In this document: positions 1-5,521 of the stretch, piece after piece
Layout: each line of letters opens with the position of its first letter
Position numbering within the stretch: the first letter of the stretch is position 1
Source: Anaerolineaceae bacterium UBA5838
GTDB taxonomy: Bacteria > Chloroflexota > Anaerolineae > Anaerolineales > Anaerolineaceae
Assembly (NCBI GenBank): GCA_002432795.1
Contig: DJGU01000067.1
Location: 1-5,521, forward strand
Direction of reading: 5' to 3'
DNA: 5,521 nt
The notes under the pieces: generated by a model
The model's database searches: none
The model's input: the letters and a program-made list of their open reading frames with translations, nothing else
Told to the model about the DNA's origin: nothing
Program-made: the position numbers and the translations under genes

Positions 1-135
1 CCACGAATCAGCCACGAGCTTGCCAAAGAGCTGGGCTGTGATGCTGGTTTTGGGCCTGGCAAATACGCCGATGATGTTGCCAGCTATATTTGCACAGAAC
101 TTGCTGCTCGCAAAGAACAGATGTTAAAGATTTAA
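1..135 (+). CDS. kamE: Lysine 5,6-aminomutase beta subunit, C-terminal end (partial)
   Basis: Only the last 44 residues and the TAA stop are visible; the start lies upstream of the window. The frame begins PRISHELAKELGCDAGFGPG and continues with KYADDVASYI. I recognise this as the end of the B12-binding domain of KamE, the cobalamin-carrying subunit of the PLP/adenosylcobalamin enzyme that moves the terminal amino group of D-lysine or L-beta-lysine to carbon 5. The cofactor-binding histidine motif would be upstream and cannot be checked. Support comes from context: two CoA-transferase subunits follow 27 bp later on the same strand, as expected for a lysine fermentation cluster (kamA, kamDE, kdd, kce, kal, ato). 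The alternative is the related D-ornithine 4,5-aminomutase subunit OraE or another B12-domain protein. The assignment rests on a short C-terminal signature recalled from memory. Confidence 0.75.
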   Translation, partial: PRISHELAKELGCDAGFGPGKYADDVASYICTELAARKEQMLKI

Positions 136-148
136 TACCTACCCCAAA

Positions 149-160
149 GAAAGGCAGGAG
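149..160 (+). promoter_or_regulatory. Purine-rich ribosome-binding region of atoD
   Basis: The 27-bp gap after kamE contains a purine-rich run ending just before the ATG at 163. The best Shine-Dalgarno match, AGGAG at 156-160, lies only 2 nt from the start, which is unusually close. An upstream GAAAGG at 149-154 is 8 nt away and better placed. No other in-frame start is near, and the protein aligns from this Met with the usual family N-terminus, so the start at 163 stands. No terminator or promoter is visible in the gap, which fits co-transcription with kamE. Confidence 0.55.
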
Positions 161-162
161 TT

Positions 163-819
163 ATGAGTAAGTTAATCAGTTTGGAAGATGCGGTAGACCT
201 CGTGCGGGATGGAGACACGATAATGGTTGGAGGATTTCTGGCGGTTGGAACCCCGGAAAGGCTCATCGATGCCCTCATCGCCAAAGGGGTTAAGAACCTG
301 ACCCTCATCTGTAACGATACTGGCTTTATAGATCGCGGCGTTGGAAAGATGGTCGTAGCAAAAATGTTCAAAAAGATCATGGCTTCCCATGTCGGTACCA
401 ACCGCGAAACCGGCCGGCAGATGTTGGAAGGCGAAACAGAAATTGTGCTCATCCCACAAGGCACACTTATTGAACAGATCCGGGCTGGAGGCTTTGGGCT
501 TGGTGGCGTGCTGACAAAAACCGGATTGGGAACAGAAGTGGAAAAAGGCAAACAGATCATCGAAGTAGATGGTGAACGATACCTGCTTGAGAAACCACTG
601 CGAGCCAATGTCGCCTTACTTTTCGCGGAAAAAGCAGACGAGAAAGGCAACCTGACTTTTCACGGTGCCACGCGCAACTTCAACACCTACATGGGTGCCG
701 CGGCAGATATCGCCATTGTTGAAGTACAAAAAGTCGTGAAGGTTGGCGAAATGTGCGCAGATGAGGTGGTGGTTCCCGGTGTCTTTATTGATCACATTGT
801 TGATGGAGGTGCGCTATGA
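163..819 (+). CDS. atoD: Acetoacetate/butyrate CoA-transferase, alpha (A) subunit
   Basis: This 218-residue protein is the A subunit of a 3-oxoacid (butyryl-CoA:acetoacetate) CoA-transferase, close in length to E. coli AtoD (220). Residues 16-31 (DGDTIMVGGFLAVGTP) fit the class I CoA-transferase signature DG-x2-hydrophobic-GGF-x3-G-x-P exactly. A second glycine-rich segment lies at about 109-115, followed by the conserved stretch around LEKPLRANVALLFAEKAD and a conserved RNFN near 171-174. The protein has no signal peptide or membrane segment and should be cytoplasmic. It forms a heteromer with the product of the next gene, which overlaps it by 4 bp. In lysine fermenters this enzyme transfers CoA from butyryl-CoA to the acetoacetate released earlier in the pathway, and the kamE tail just upstream supports that role here. 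Substrate preference cannot be read from sequence, so acetate CoA-transferase (CtfA-like) or SCOT activity remains possible. Confidence 0.93.
   Translation: MSKLISLEDAVDLVRDGDTIMVGGFLAVGTPERLIDALIAKGVKNLTLICNDTGFIDRGVGKMVVAKMFKKIMASHVGTNRETGRQMLEGETEIVLIPQGTLIEQIRAGGFGLGGVLTKTGLGTEVEKGKQIIEVDGERYLLEKPLRANVALLFAEKADEKGNLTFHGATRNFNTYMGAAADIAIVEVQKVVKVGEMCADEVVVPGVFIDHIVDGGAL
805..810 (+). promoter_or_regulatory. Ribosome-binding site of atoA, inside the end of atoD
   Basis: A strong GGAGGT lies within the last codons of atoD. It is 5 nt from the ATG at 816 and 8 nt from a second in-frame ATG at 819. The second ATG has the more usual spacing, so translation may start at 819 and give a 218-residue protein. 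With start 816 the genes overlap as ATGA; with start 819 they overlap by one base. Either arrangement indicates translational coupling of the two subunits. Confidence 0.75.
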
Positions 820-1475
820 TGGATAAACAGCAAATGCAGGAATTTATCGCCAAACGCGTTGCCCAGGAGCTCCAGGATGGCACCCTCGTCAACCTCGGCA
901 TCGGTTTACCGACTCTGGTCGCAAATTTCGTCCCTGAAGGCAGAGACGTCACCTTTCAATCCGAGAATGGTTTTATTGGAGTTGGTCCTGCCCCCACAGA
1001 AGACCAAGTCGACCCCTGCATCGCTAACGCAGGCGCGATGCCCGTCACAATCCTTCCTGGTGGAAGCTTTTTCGATAGCGCCATGTCATTTGGTATTATT
1101 CGCGGTGGGCACGTGGATGTGACCGTTCTGGGCGCTTTGCAGGTGGCTGAGAATGGCGACATTGCCAACTATATGATCCCCGGCAAGATGGTGCCCGGCA
1201 TGGGCGGCGCGATGGATCTGCTGAGCGGAGCTAAGAAAGTTATTGTCGCGATGGAACATACCGCCAAAGGCAATCCGAAGCTGCTGCGTGAATGCACATT
1301 ACCGCTCACGGCTATTAAGGCAGTTGACTTAATCGTCACCGAAATGGGCGTGATTGAAGTAACCCATGAAGGTTTTGTGCTGATTGAACAGAATCCTGAA
1401 TTTACCCTGGATGAAATCAAGTCTGCGACTGGCGCCCCACTGGTCATCAGCGCGGCACTCAAGCAGATGGCATAG
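816..1475 (+). CDS. atoA: Acetoacetate/butyrate CoA-transferase, beta (B) subunit
   Basis: This 219-residue protein is the catalytic B subunit partnering AtoD; E. coli AtoA has 216 residues. Residues 47-55 (FQSENGFIG) match the class I CoA-transferase active-site signature. Glu50 is the residue expected to form the glutamyl-CoA thioester. Other family landmarks are the PGGSFFDSAMSFGIIRGGHVD stretch spanning residues 81-101, GALQV at 106-110, and the glycine-rich PGMGGAMDL at 127-135 followed by AKKVIVAMEH. All parts of the fold appear intact. The start overlaps the atoD stop, a second Met follows immediately, and an internal Shine-Dalgarno site serves both. The gene is the last in its operon: a strong terminator begins 16 bp after the TAG stop. 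The likely reaction is butyryl-CoA + acetoacetate to butyrate + acetoacetyl-CoA. The exact acyl-CoA donor is inferred from the kamE context. Confidence 0.94.
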   Translation: MMDKQQMQEFIAKRVAQELQDGTLVNLGIGLPTLVANFVPEGRDVTFQSENGFIGVGPAPTEDQVDPCIANAGAMPVTILPGGSFFDSAMSFGIIRGGHVDVTVLGALQVAENGDIANYMIPGKMVPGMGGAMDLLSGAKKVIVAMEHTAKGNPKLLRECTLPLTAIKAVDLIVTEMGVIEVTHEGFVLIEQNPEFTLDEIKSATGAPLVISAALKQMA

Positions 1476-1490
1476 ATAAGAACTAAATCA

Positions 1491-1519
1491 AAAACCACCC
1501 GTTTTCCGGGTGGTTTTTT
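1491..1519 (+). terminator. Rho-independent terminator of the kam/ato operon
   Basis: A perfect 11-bp stem pairs 1491-1501 (AAAACCACCCG) with 1507-1517 around a 5-nt loop (TTTTC). The right arm runs into a T tract reaching 1519. It starts 16 bp after the atoA stop, so it ends the plus-strand operon. The A run before the left arm gives a shorter T run on the minus strand, so weak termination of minus-strand readthrough is possible. Confidence 0.93.
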
Positions 1520-1743
1520 GTCTCACTTACCGCAAGACTTAAATTGCTTTATGATATCAAAAACGCTATCGCCCAAGTTTCGCATTTTGACGAGAAGTAG
1601 TAATTTCAATGAGGACAAAACTGTGCTTAATAACACTAAGAACAAATTCAAGACCATACTCGGTAGGCAAGCTATCGCTTTGACAGAAAAGGAGAAGGTG
1701 TTTTTTCAAATAAATAGACCTGTTTCTACAACGAAAGACGATC
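1520..1743. other. Intergenic stretch without a recognisable gene
   Basis: This AT-rich segment follows the operon terminator and precedes the inverted-repeat element. The only open frame on the plus strand starts from a TTG inside the terminator T tract, has no ribosome-binding site, and encodes a 76-residue sequence without recognisable features. I see no RNA gene, promoter or repeat here that I can support. It could be the remains of a decayed gene or element, but nothing in the sequence shows that. Confidence 0.5.
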
Positions 1744-1950
1744 TTTAATCTGTCATTGCGAACCTCTTTTGTGACACGTAGTGTGCTATTTCGCAAGCAA
1801 TCTAAACTCTTCATAGACTTAATCTCCGGAGGAAGCAAAATCACGTTTGCTAATCGCGAAGCAAAATTGGTATCGGTGTGGTTGTAAACCAATTACGGTC
1901 CATGAAGTTGAGAGTTTAGATTGCTTCGTTCCTCGCAATGACAAATTAAA
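1744..1950. repeat. Inverted-repeat element of the TCATTGCGA...AAGCAATCT type (MITE-like)
   Basis: The outer 18 bases at 1744-1761 are the reverse complement of 1933-1950 with one mismatch. A second block, AAGCAATCTAAACTCT at 1795-1810, is the exact reverse complement of 1911-1926. Each arm is therefore a unit reading TCATTGCGA...AAGCAATCT outward to inward, and the two units face each other. The right unit has only 6 bp between its blocks. The left has 33 bp, including a small ACAC/GTGT hairpin at 1774-1784. The centre holds a GAAGCAAAAT direct repeat (1832-1841 and 1858-1867) and an AATTGGT/ACCAATT stem (1865-1871 with 1888-1894). No transposase is present. Dispersed repeats with this TCATTGCGAG...GAAGCAATCT look are, from memory, common in several bacterial phyla and often sit in gene-free gaps as here. 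TTAA at both outer ends (1745-1748, 1946-1949) could be a target duplication or part of the terminal repeat. Confidence 0.8.
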
Positions 1951-1958
1951 GCTTGCCG

Positions 1959-1971
1959 TGACAGCCTGTCA
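1959..1971. repeat. Short palindrome TGACAG-C-CTGTCA
   Basis: This is a perfect 6-bp inverted repeat around one central base, just outside the right end of the larger inverted-repeat element. The right half also forms a second small dyad with the following bases (TGTC at 1967-1970 with GACA at 1973-1976). It may be a protein-binding site or a remnant of an element end. At this length it could also be chance, and no gene starts next to it. Confidence 0.3.
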
Positions 1972-2016
1972 GGACACTAAAAAGAGAAACTCAGGTATTA
2001 AACTGCTTTGAGACAT

Positions 2017-2050
2017 AAAAAAACGCTGCTGGGATTTCCGGCAGCGTTTT
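2017..2050 (-). terminator. Rho-independent terminator of the protease gene
   Basis: A 10-bp stem pairs 2020-2029 (AAAACGCTGC) with 2041-2050 (GCAGCGTTTT) around an 11-nt loop. Read on the minus strand, the stem ends in seven T residues (2017-2023). It begins 16 bp beyond the TAG stop of the protease gene. The plus-strand side has only four T residues, so it acts chiefly on the minus strand. Confidence 0.92.
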
Positions 2051-2066
2051 GTAAATTTGCTAAGCT

Positions 2067-4271
2067 CTACTGCACCAAAAAGCTATCAGTAGCGGTTGTT
2101 GAAATGTAACCAGCCTTGCTTACTGTTGCAAGAAGGTTGTAAGTACCAGCTCCTGTCTTGCGAACGTTGAGACGATAACTGAATGCAAATTCTCCTGTAG
2201 TTCCGGTGATACCAGTATATGTAACTTGAGTCCCGTTTGAGGAAGTAAGCGTTACACTGACAGAGGCTGAGGCAACTGCTGCTCCAGATTGGTCTTTTAC
2301 AGTTACGGTTACGTTAACCTTTTCACGGTCAACATACTCATCTTTGTCCGTCGCTATGCTTGCAACCAGGGTCTGCTCGACACTGGTTTGAGTTACTGTC
2401 ACCGTGACCTGTTTTGTAGTGGTCAAATTACCGCTATCTGTAACAGAAACATCGAGTGTGTGCGTGCCAACTGGCAGATCGTTTTTGGTAAAGCTAGCAC
2501 CTGTATGAAGAGTAACACTGCCAAGTTTCCATACAATTGCGTCGCTGAGTGAACCATCTTCCACATCGGTTGCGGTGGCTGCAAAGGTGATTGCTGTACC
2601 TTCAGCAAAGGAAGAGTTATTAGCAGGACTTGTAATCGTCAGAGTTGGAGCGGTATTCACAGGAGGTGTCGTGCCGCCGTGCCCCAGGGATTCCAGGGCT
2701 GCTCTGGCCTGTACCAAGCCGTAACCATAATAAACATCTCTTCCCGCAATGCCCAGATCCTGTGCTGAGGCGGTAAGGGCGTTTCGAATTTCTACGTTCG
2801 TCAATGTTGGATCCCAACTCCAAACCAAAGCTGCCACTGCTGAAACATGCGGAGTAGCCATGGAGGTGCCATCCCAGGCTTCATATCCGCTGGCAGGTTT
2901 CTCTATCGAGCTAAAGACTGCCGCAGTCTTGCCAATCTTGTTGGACACCAGGTATTGACCATCTTCCTGGCTCAAAGAAAGGCCAATAATCGAGGTGCTG
3001 TTGCCCTCTCCCAGGGTTCCCAAAAAGCCTCCTGGCTCATTGTTGTAGACAATCGCCGCAACACCCCCACCTGCCTGAGCGTTAGAAACTTTTGTGTAGA
3101 AGTCAATCTCTCCCCGCTCACAAAGCACGACCTTACCAGACCAGGAACCAACTGAATCGCATAAGCCGCCGTAAACAAGCGCGCCGCTGGCGCTTCCAAG
3201 ACCAGAATATTCAATATGGCTAACAGCGTAATTCACACCATCCACGTTGAGGCTGTTCGTCTCAAGGTAAGGCAGGGTTGAAAGAACTGCCACGCCCGGT
3301 GCGGCAATTTCTACCGCGGTGTTGTATTGTGAAAAATCAGCCACGATTTTATCCTCATCAATTGCCGCTACAGACATTACCGAATCGTAAGAGGCTGGAT
3401 AAGATTTTGCGGTAGTGCCTTCGTTACCAGCAGCAGCGATGCTCAGTACGCCCGCTGAATAAGCACTATTAAAGGCTGTCAATTCGCTCCGCACTGAGCG
3501 TGATCCGCCCAGGCTCATGCTGACCACATTCGCGCCGGCTGCCGTGCAGCGGTTCAAGGCATCTACCAGGTTGGAGGCATAGGTGGCATTGCCATCATCA
3601 GCAAAGAATTTCACGATATAAAGGTCCACTGCGCCAGGTGTAACACCAACCACACCGAGACTGTTGTTCTGAGCCGCGATCGTGCCGCCCACGTGCGAAC
3701 CGTGTCCAAAACCATCTGTTGACCAGCTTGTAGAATTAGCATCTACCTGCGAATAACCACCGATAGCATCCGGTAGGTCTTCGTGACCCTGATAGTAACC
3801 TGAATCAATGATACAAAGTGTTCGGCCTGCGCCAGTTGGAGCACCCTCATCCACTGTACCATCCCGATTCACATCCCAAACATCGCGCGCCTGGACCATG
3901 TCGATACCGTAAGGCACCGTTTGACCAAGTACATCAACAACATCCAGGGCTTCTTTTGTTACTTGCCCAGCCATGTCGCTGATGGGATAGCGTTCTGCAT
4001 CCTCTTCAACATCGATTACAAAAGGATTGTTGAGAATTCCGTTCAGGGCTGCAGCCGGGAGACTGACAACATAAGCGCCAAGCTCAGGAAAATCGTAATG
4101 GATCTTGCTGCTGCTTGAACTCAATGCCTGAAAAACTTCAGACTTTCCCCCATCCCGGTAGGAAACCCAAACTCGGACTGTATCCGATGGATCTGCCGTA
4201 ACCGGACTTGCGACGCTGAATAACAGCATCAGAACTGCAGATAGGACGAACAGTACTCTTGTTTTTTGCAT
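2067..4271 (-). CDS. Secreted subtilisin-family (S8) serine protease with PA and Ig-like domains
   Basis: This complete 734-residue extracellular endopeptidase starts with a Sec signal peptide (K3, R5, hydrophobic core about 6-20, probable cleavage after VTA at 24-26). Residues 27 to about 115 look like an I9-type propeptide. The catalytic domain begins near QTVPYGIDMVQARDVWD and runs to about 528. The triad is Asp156 (IIDSGY), His190 (GHGSHV) and Ser470 (GTSMATPH), with oxyanion Asn283 (AAGNEG). A protease-associated (PA) domain is inserted at about 345-455, with GKVVLCERG and a Cys371/Cys384 pair that may form a disulfide. Residues 133-141 form a DxNxDGxxD calcium-type loop just before the catalytic Asp. 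After a TTPPVN linker come two beta-sandwich domains: Ig-like at about 541-628 and a Big_1/invasin-like repeat at about 635-733. There is no LPXTG motif or C-terminal anchor, so release is likely. AAGGAG at 4278-4283, 6 nt before the ATG, fixes the start. Substrate specificity is unknown. Confidence 0.95.
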   Translation of the reverse strand: MQKTRVLFVLSAVLMLLFSVASPVTADPSDTVRVWVSYRDGGKSEVFQALSSSSSKIHYDFPELGAYVVSLPAAALNGILNNPFVIDVEEDAERYPISDMAGQVTKEALDVVDVLGQTVPYGIDMVQARDVWDVNRDGTVDEGAPTGAGRTLCIIDSGYYQGHEDLPDAIGGYSQVDANSTSWSTDGFGHGSHVGGTIAAQNNSLGVVGVTPGAVDLYIVKFFADDGNATYASNLVDALNRCTAAGANVVSMSLGGSRSVRSELTAFNSAYSAGVLSIAAAGNEGTTAKSYPASYDSVMSVAAIDEDKIVADFSQYNTAVEIAAPGVAVLSTLPYLETNSLNVDGVNYAVSHIEYSGLGSASGALVYGGLCDSVGSWSGKVVLCERGEIDFYTKVSNAQAGGGVAAIVYNNEPGGFLGTLGEGNSTSIIGLSLSQEDGQYLVSNKIGKTAAVFSSIEKPASGYEAWDGTSMATPHVSAVAALVWSWDPTLTNVEIRNALTASAQDLGIAGRDVYYGYGLVQARAALESLGHGGTTPPVNTAPTLTITSPANNSSFAEGTAITFAATATDVEDGSLSDAIVWKLGSVTLHTGASFTKNDLPVGTHTLDVSVTDSGNLTTTKQVTVTVTQTSVEQTLVASIATDKDEYVDREKVNVTVTVKDQSGAAVASASVSVTLTSSNGTQVTYTGITGTTGEFAFSYRLNVRKTGAGTYNLLATVSKAGYISTTATDSFLVQ

Positions 4272-4304
4272 TTTTTGCTCCTTATTGTTAAAGAGGATTG
4301 GAAT

Positions 4305-4332
4305 TTATTAATTTTACTACTTTTTCCCTCAA
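4305..4332 (-). promoter_or_regulatory. Tentative promoter of the protease gene
   Basis: On the minus strand TTGAGG (4327-4332) and TAATAA (4305-4310) are separated by 16 nt. They would place a transcript start near 4298, about 27 nt before the ATG. The boxes are only partial matches to the -35 and -10 consensus in an AT-rich stretch, and another -10-like hexamer (TAAAAT, 4311-4316) overlaps the spacer. No clear terminator separates this gene from the helicase upstream, so readthrough is an alternative source of transcript. Confidence 0.25.
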
Positions 4333-4370
4333 TAGAGGCTAATATCCGACATTCGCAGTTAGCATTCAAT

Positions 4371-4381
4371 CATCCAGGATG
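4371..4381. repeat. Small palindrome CATCC-A-GGATG upstream of the protease gene
   Basis: This perfect 5-bp inverted repeat around one central base lies about 100 bp before the protease start and 102 bp after the helicase stop. Its compact dyad resembles an operator half-site pair, but no regulator is encoded nearby. It is too short and lacks the T tract for a terminator. Chance occurrence is quite possible. Confidence 0.25.
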
Positions 4382-4482
4382 TTATTTCTTGTCTGACTAA
4401 ATAGAAAAGTTCGACTAGTTTTAAGTATAAGAAAAAGGCTGCGATTCAAAAAAGTCATGTCTTAAATTTCAAGTAGGATTAA

Positions 4483-5521
4483 TCAGTCCTCTACATTTTT
4501 TATGTCCAGCAGATCTTTGGGAATATCCTCTAGGAACCTGGACCCTTTACCTGTCTTTGATATCATTACTAAATTGTCTGCAGCTCTTGTCATTGCCACA
4601 TAAAAGAGCTGACGTTCTCTCGAAAGTTCACTTTGAAATTCTTCTGAATCTAGCAAATAATCAAGCTTTCTAGGAAGAACACCTTCTTCCACATTCATTA
4701 AGATGACATTTGGAAACTCAAGTCCTTTTGCTGAATTAAAAGTTATTACCTTTACATCATTTTGAAAGATGTCAAAACTTTCCTCTCTAAAATGGCAAAC
4801 TGGTATTCCTAAACTTTCCAAAGAATTCTTAATTCGATGAGTATCATCAATTCTTCTACACATAACTGCTGTGTCCCCAAACCGATACTTATTAGTCTCA
4901 ACAAATCGTAATACATATTCTTTCATCATCTTAATATCTTTTTCGCTTTGTTGGTTTACGAATACAAGTCTAGGCTTTAGATGCTCCCTACTCGCCTTAG
5001 ATGGTTCAATAACATCATCTAAGTCCTTTATTGGATTGTTCTTTGCCACAGCCCATGCTACTTCTAAGATTTGTTTTGAGTTTCGATAGTTCTTACTTAA
5101 TGTCCTCACGCGGCTAGAATGAATATTTATGCCGCCGTCCTTCCAAGGAATCCCTTTATAGTAAATGCTTTGTAGCGGGTCGGCTAGTAATGTCAAGCTT
5201 TGCCTTTGATTTTTACCTACCAATGCCACGGCCAACTTCAAAGCAATAGGAGGAAAATCTTGAGCTTCGTCCAAGACAACATGCCTATAAGGTTTAAAAC
5301 CGCTTTCTTCTTCAATTTTCTGCAAGGTGTCAATAATAAGATCTGTTTCATCAAGCACCTTTTCTCGTTGGAGTATCTGTTGGTATTCTTCATAAATCTT
5401 CCAAACCAATTCTCTTGCAGACTGCATCAATTGCTTCATCCTGCCCACCCTGGCAACAGACTTGTAAGTATCCCATGTTCGTATATCTCTGCCCTTTATG
5501 ACTTGTGAGATTTCTATTGGT
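4483..5521 (-). CDS. UvrD/Rep-type superfamily 1 DNA helicase, C-terminal part (partial)
   Basis: The frame is open through the window edge, so the protein is cut at its N-terminus. A GTG at 5448 is inside the reading frame and is not the true start: 24 more codons (PIEISQVIKGRDIRTWDTYK then SVAR) precede it. Of 345 visible residues, the ATPase motifs are Walker B/motif II DEAQD (84-88), motif III LLADPLQSIY (111-120), motif IV SKNYRNSKQI (142-151), motif V TFNSAKGLEFPNVIL (260-274) and motif VI ERQLFYVAMTRA (302-313), which carries the arginine finger. The Walker A lysine must lie outside the window. Such enzymes move 3'-5' on DNA using ATP. The QSIYYKGIPWKDGGINI context recalls the shorter helicases often fused to NERD nuclease domains or found in defence and toxin loci, rather than canonical UvrD or PcrA; the missing N-terminus would decide. 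The DNA is visibly more AT-rich than the kam/ato genes. The gene ends 211 bp before the protease start, with no clear terminator. Confidence 0.88.
   Translation of the reverse strand, partial: PIEISQVIKGRDIRTWDTYKSVARVGRMKQLMQSARELVWKIYEEYQQILQREKVLDETDLIIDTLQKIEEESGFKPYRHVVLDEAQDFPPIALKLAVALVGKNQRQSLTLLADPLQSIYYKGIPWKDGGINIHSSRVRTLSKNYRNSKQILEVAWAVAKNNPIKDLDDVIEPSKASREHLKPRLVFVNQQSEKDIKMMKEYVLRFVETNKYRFGDTAVMCRRIDDTHRIKNSLESLGIPVCHFREESFDIFQNDVKVITFNSAKGLEFPNVILMNVEEGVLPRKLDYLLDSEEFQSELSRERQLFYVAMTRAADNLVMISKTGKGSRFLEDIPKDLLDIKNVED

Noticed and set aside
132..650. A 172-codon minus-strand open frame opposite atoD
   Set aside because: Its sequence is rich in Ser, Pro and Thr as expected for an antisense shadow of a conserved gene. 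The atoD frame is strongly supported by family motifs.
1169..1498. A 109-codon minus-strand open frame opposite atoA
   Set aside because: It overlaps the conserved atoA frame and starts within the terminator stem, so it is an antisense shadow.
1518..1748. A 76-codon plus-strand open frame downstream of atoA
   Set aside because: It begins at a TTG inside the terminator T tract, has no ribosome-binding site, runs into the repeat border, and the product has no recognisable domain or compositional sign of being real.
1832..1867. Direct repeat GAAGCAAAAT spaced by 26 bp as a separate tandem repeat or iteron
   Set aside because: There are only two copies, inside the larger inverted-repeat element, so I treat it as internal structure of that element.
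1566..1892. A 108-codon minus-strand open frame across the intergenic region
   Set aside because: It starts inside the inverted-repeat element and spans non-coding repeat sequence. No Shine-Dalgarno site or domain supports it.
1744..1950. CRISPR array or CRISPR-like repeat
   Set aside because: There are only two copies of the unit, in inverted rather than direct orientation, with no regular spacers and no cas genes.
4327..4338. CCTC/GAGG hairpin as a terminator for the helicase gene
   Set aside because: The stem is only 4 bp and the following run on the minus strand is A-rich rather than T-rich.
5437..5448. GTG at 5448 or ATG at 5439 as the true helicase start
   Set aside because: The same frame stays open to the window edge with family-like sequence, and the essential Walker A region is missing, so the gene must begin outside the window.

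Overview
The window most likely comes from a fermentative anaerobic bacterium of moderate GC. The first 135 bases look like the end of the beta subunit of B12-dependent lysine 5,6-aminomutase, followed directly by both subunits of an acetoacetate-type CoA-transferase. This pairing is typical of the lysine-to-butyrate/acetate fermentation pathway. A secreted multidomain subtilase further along suggests that the organism may also digest extracellular protein. The overall style (large secreted subtilase with PA and Ig-like domains, a TCATTGCGA-type dispersed repeat) would fit an Anaerolineae/Chloroflexota member, but that is inference; no rRNA or other marker is present.

Layout. Positions 1-1519 carry the 3' end of a plus-strand operon: kamE (partial), 27 bp, atoD, a 4-bp overlap, atoA, then a strong intrinsic terminator. 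Positions 1520-2016 are a gene-free stretch between convergent transcription units. It contains a roughly 207-bp inverted-repeat element (1744-1950) built from two facing copies of a TCATTGCGA...AAGCAATCT unit. A second terminator (2017-2050) ends the minus-strand unit. Positions 2067-4271 (minus) encode a complete 734-residue secreted subtilisin-family protease. Positions 4272-4482 are a 211-bp spacer with a ribosome-binding site, a tentative promoter and a small palindrome. Positions 4483-5521 (minus) hold the C-terminal part of an AT-richer UvrD/Rep-type superfamily 1 helicase whose N-terminus lies beyond the window.

How the genes work together. In the known pathway KamDE isomerises beta-lysine to 3,5-diaminohexanoate. 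Later steps release acetoacetate and butyryl-CoA, and AtoD/AtoA moves CoA from butyryl-CoA to acetoacetate. The acetoacetyl-CoA formed feeds energy conservation. The protease could supply peptides and amino acids to such a metabolism, but it is on the other strand and the link is only a plausible lifestyle match. The helicase has no visible connection to the other genes.

I did not find convincing evidence of a previously undescribed system. The items most worth a second look are the inverted-repeat element, the calcium-loop insertion ahead of the protease's catalytic Asp, and the compositionally distinct truncated helicase at the edge.
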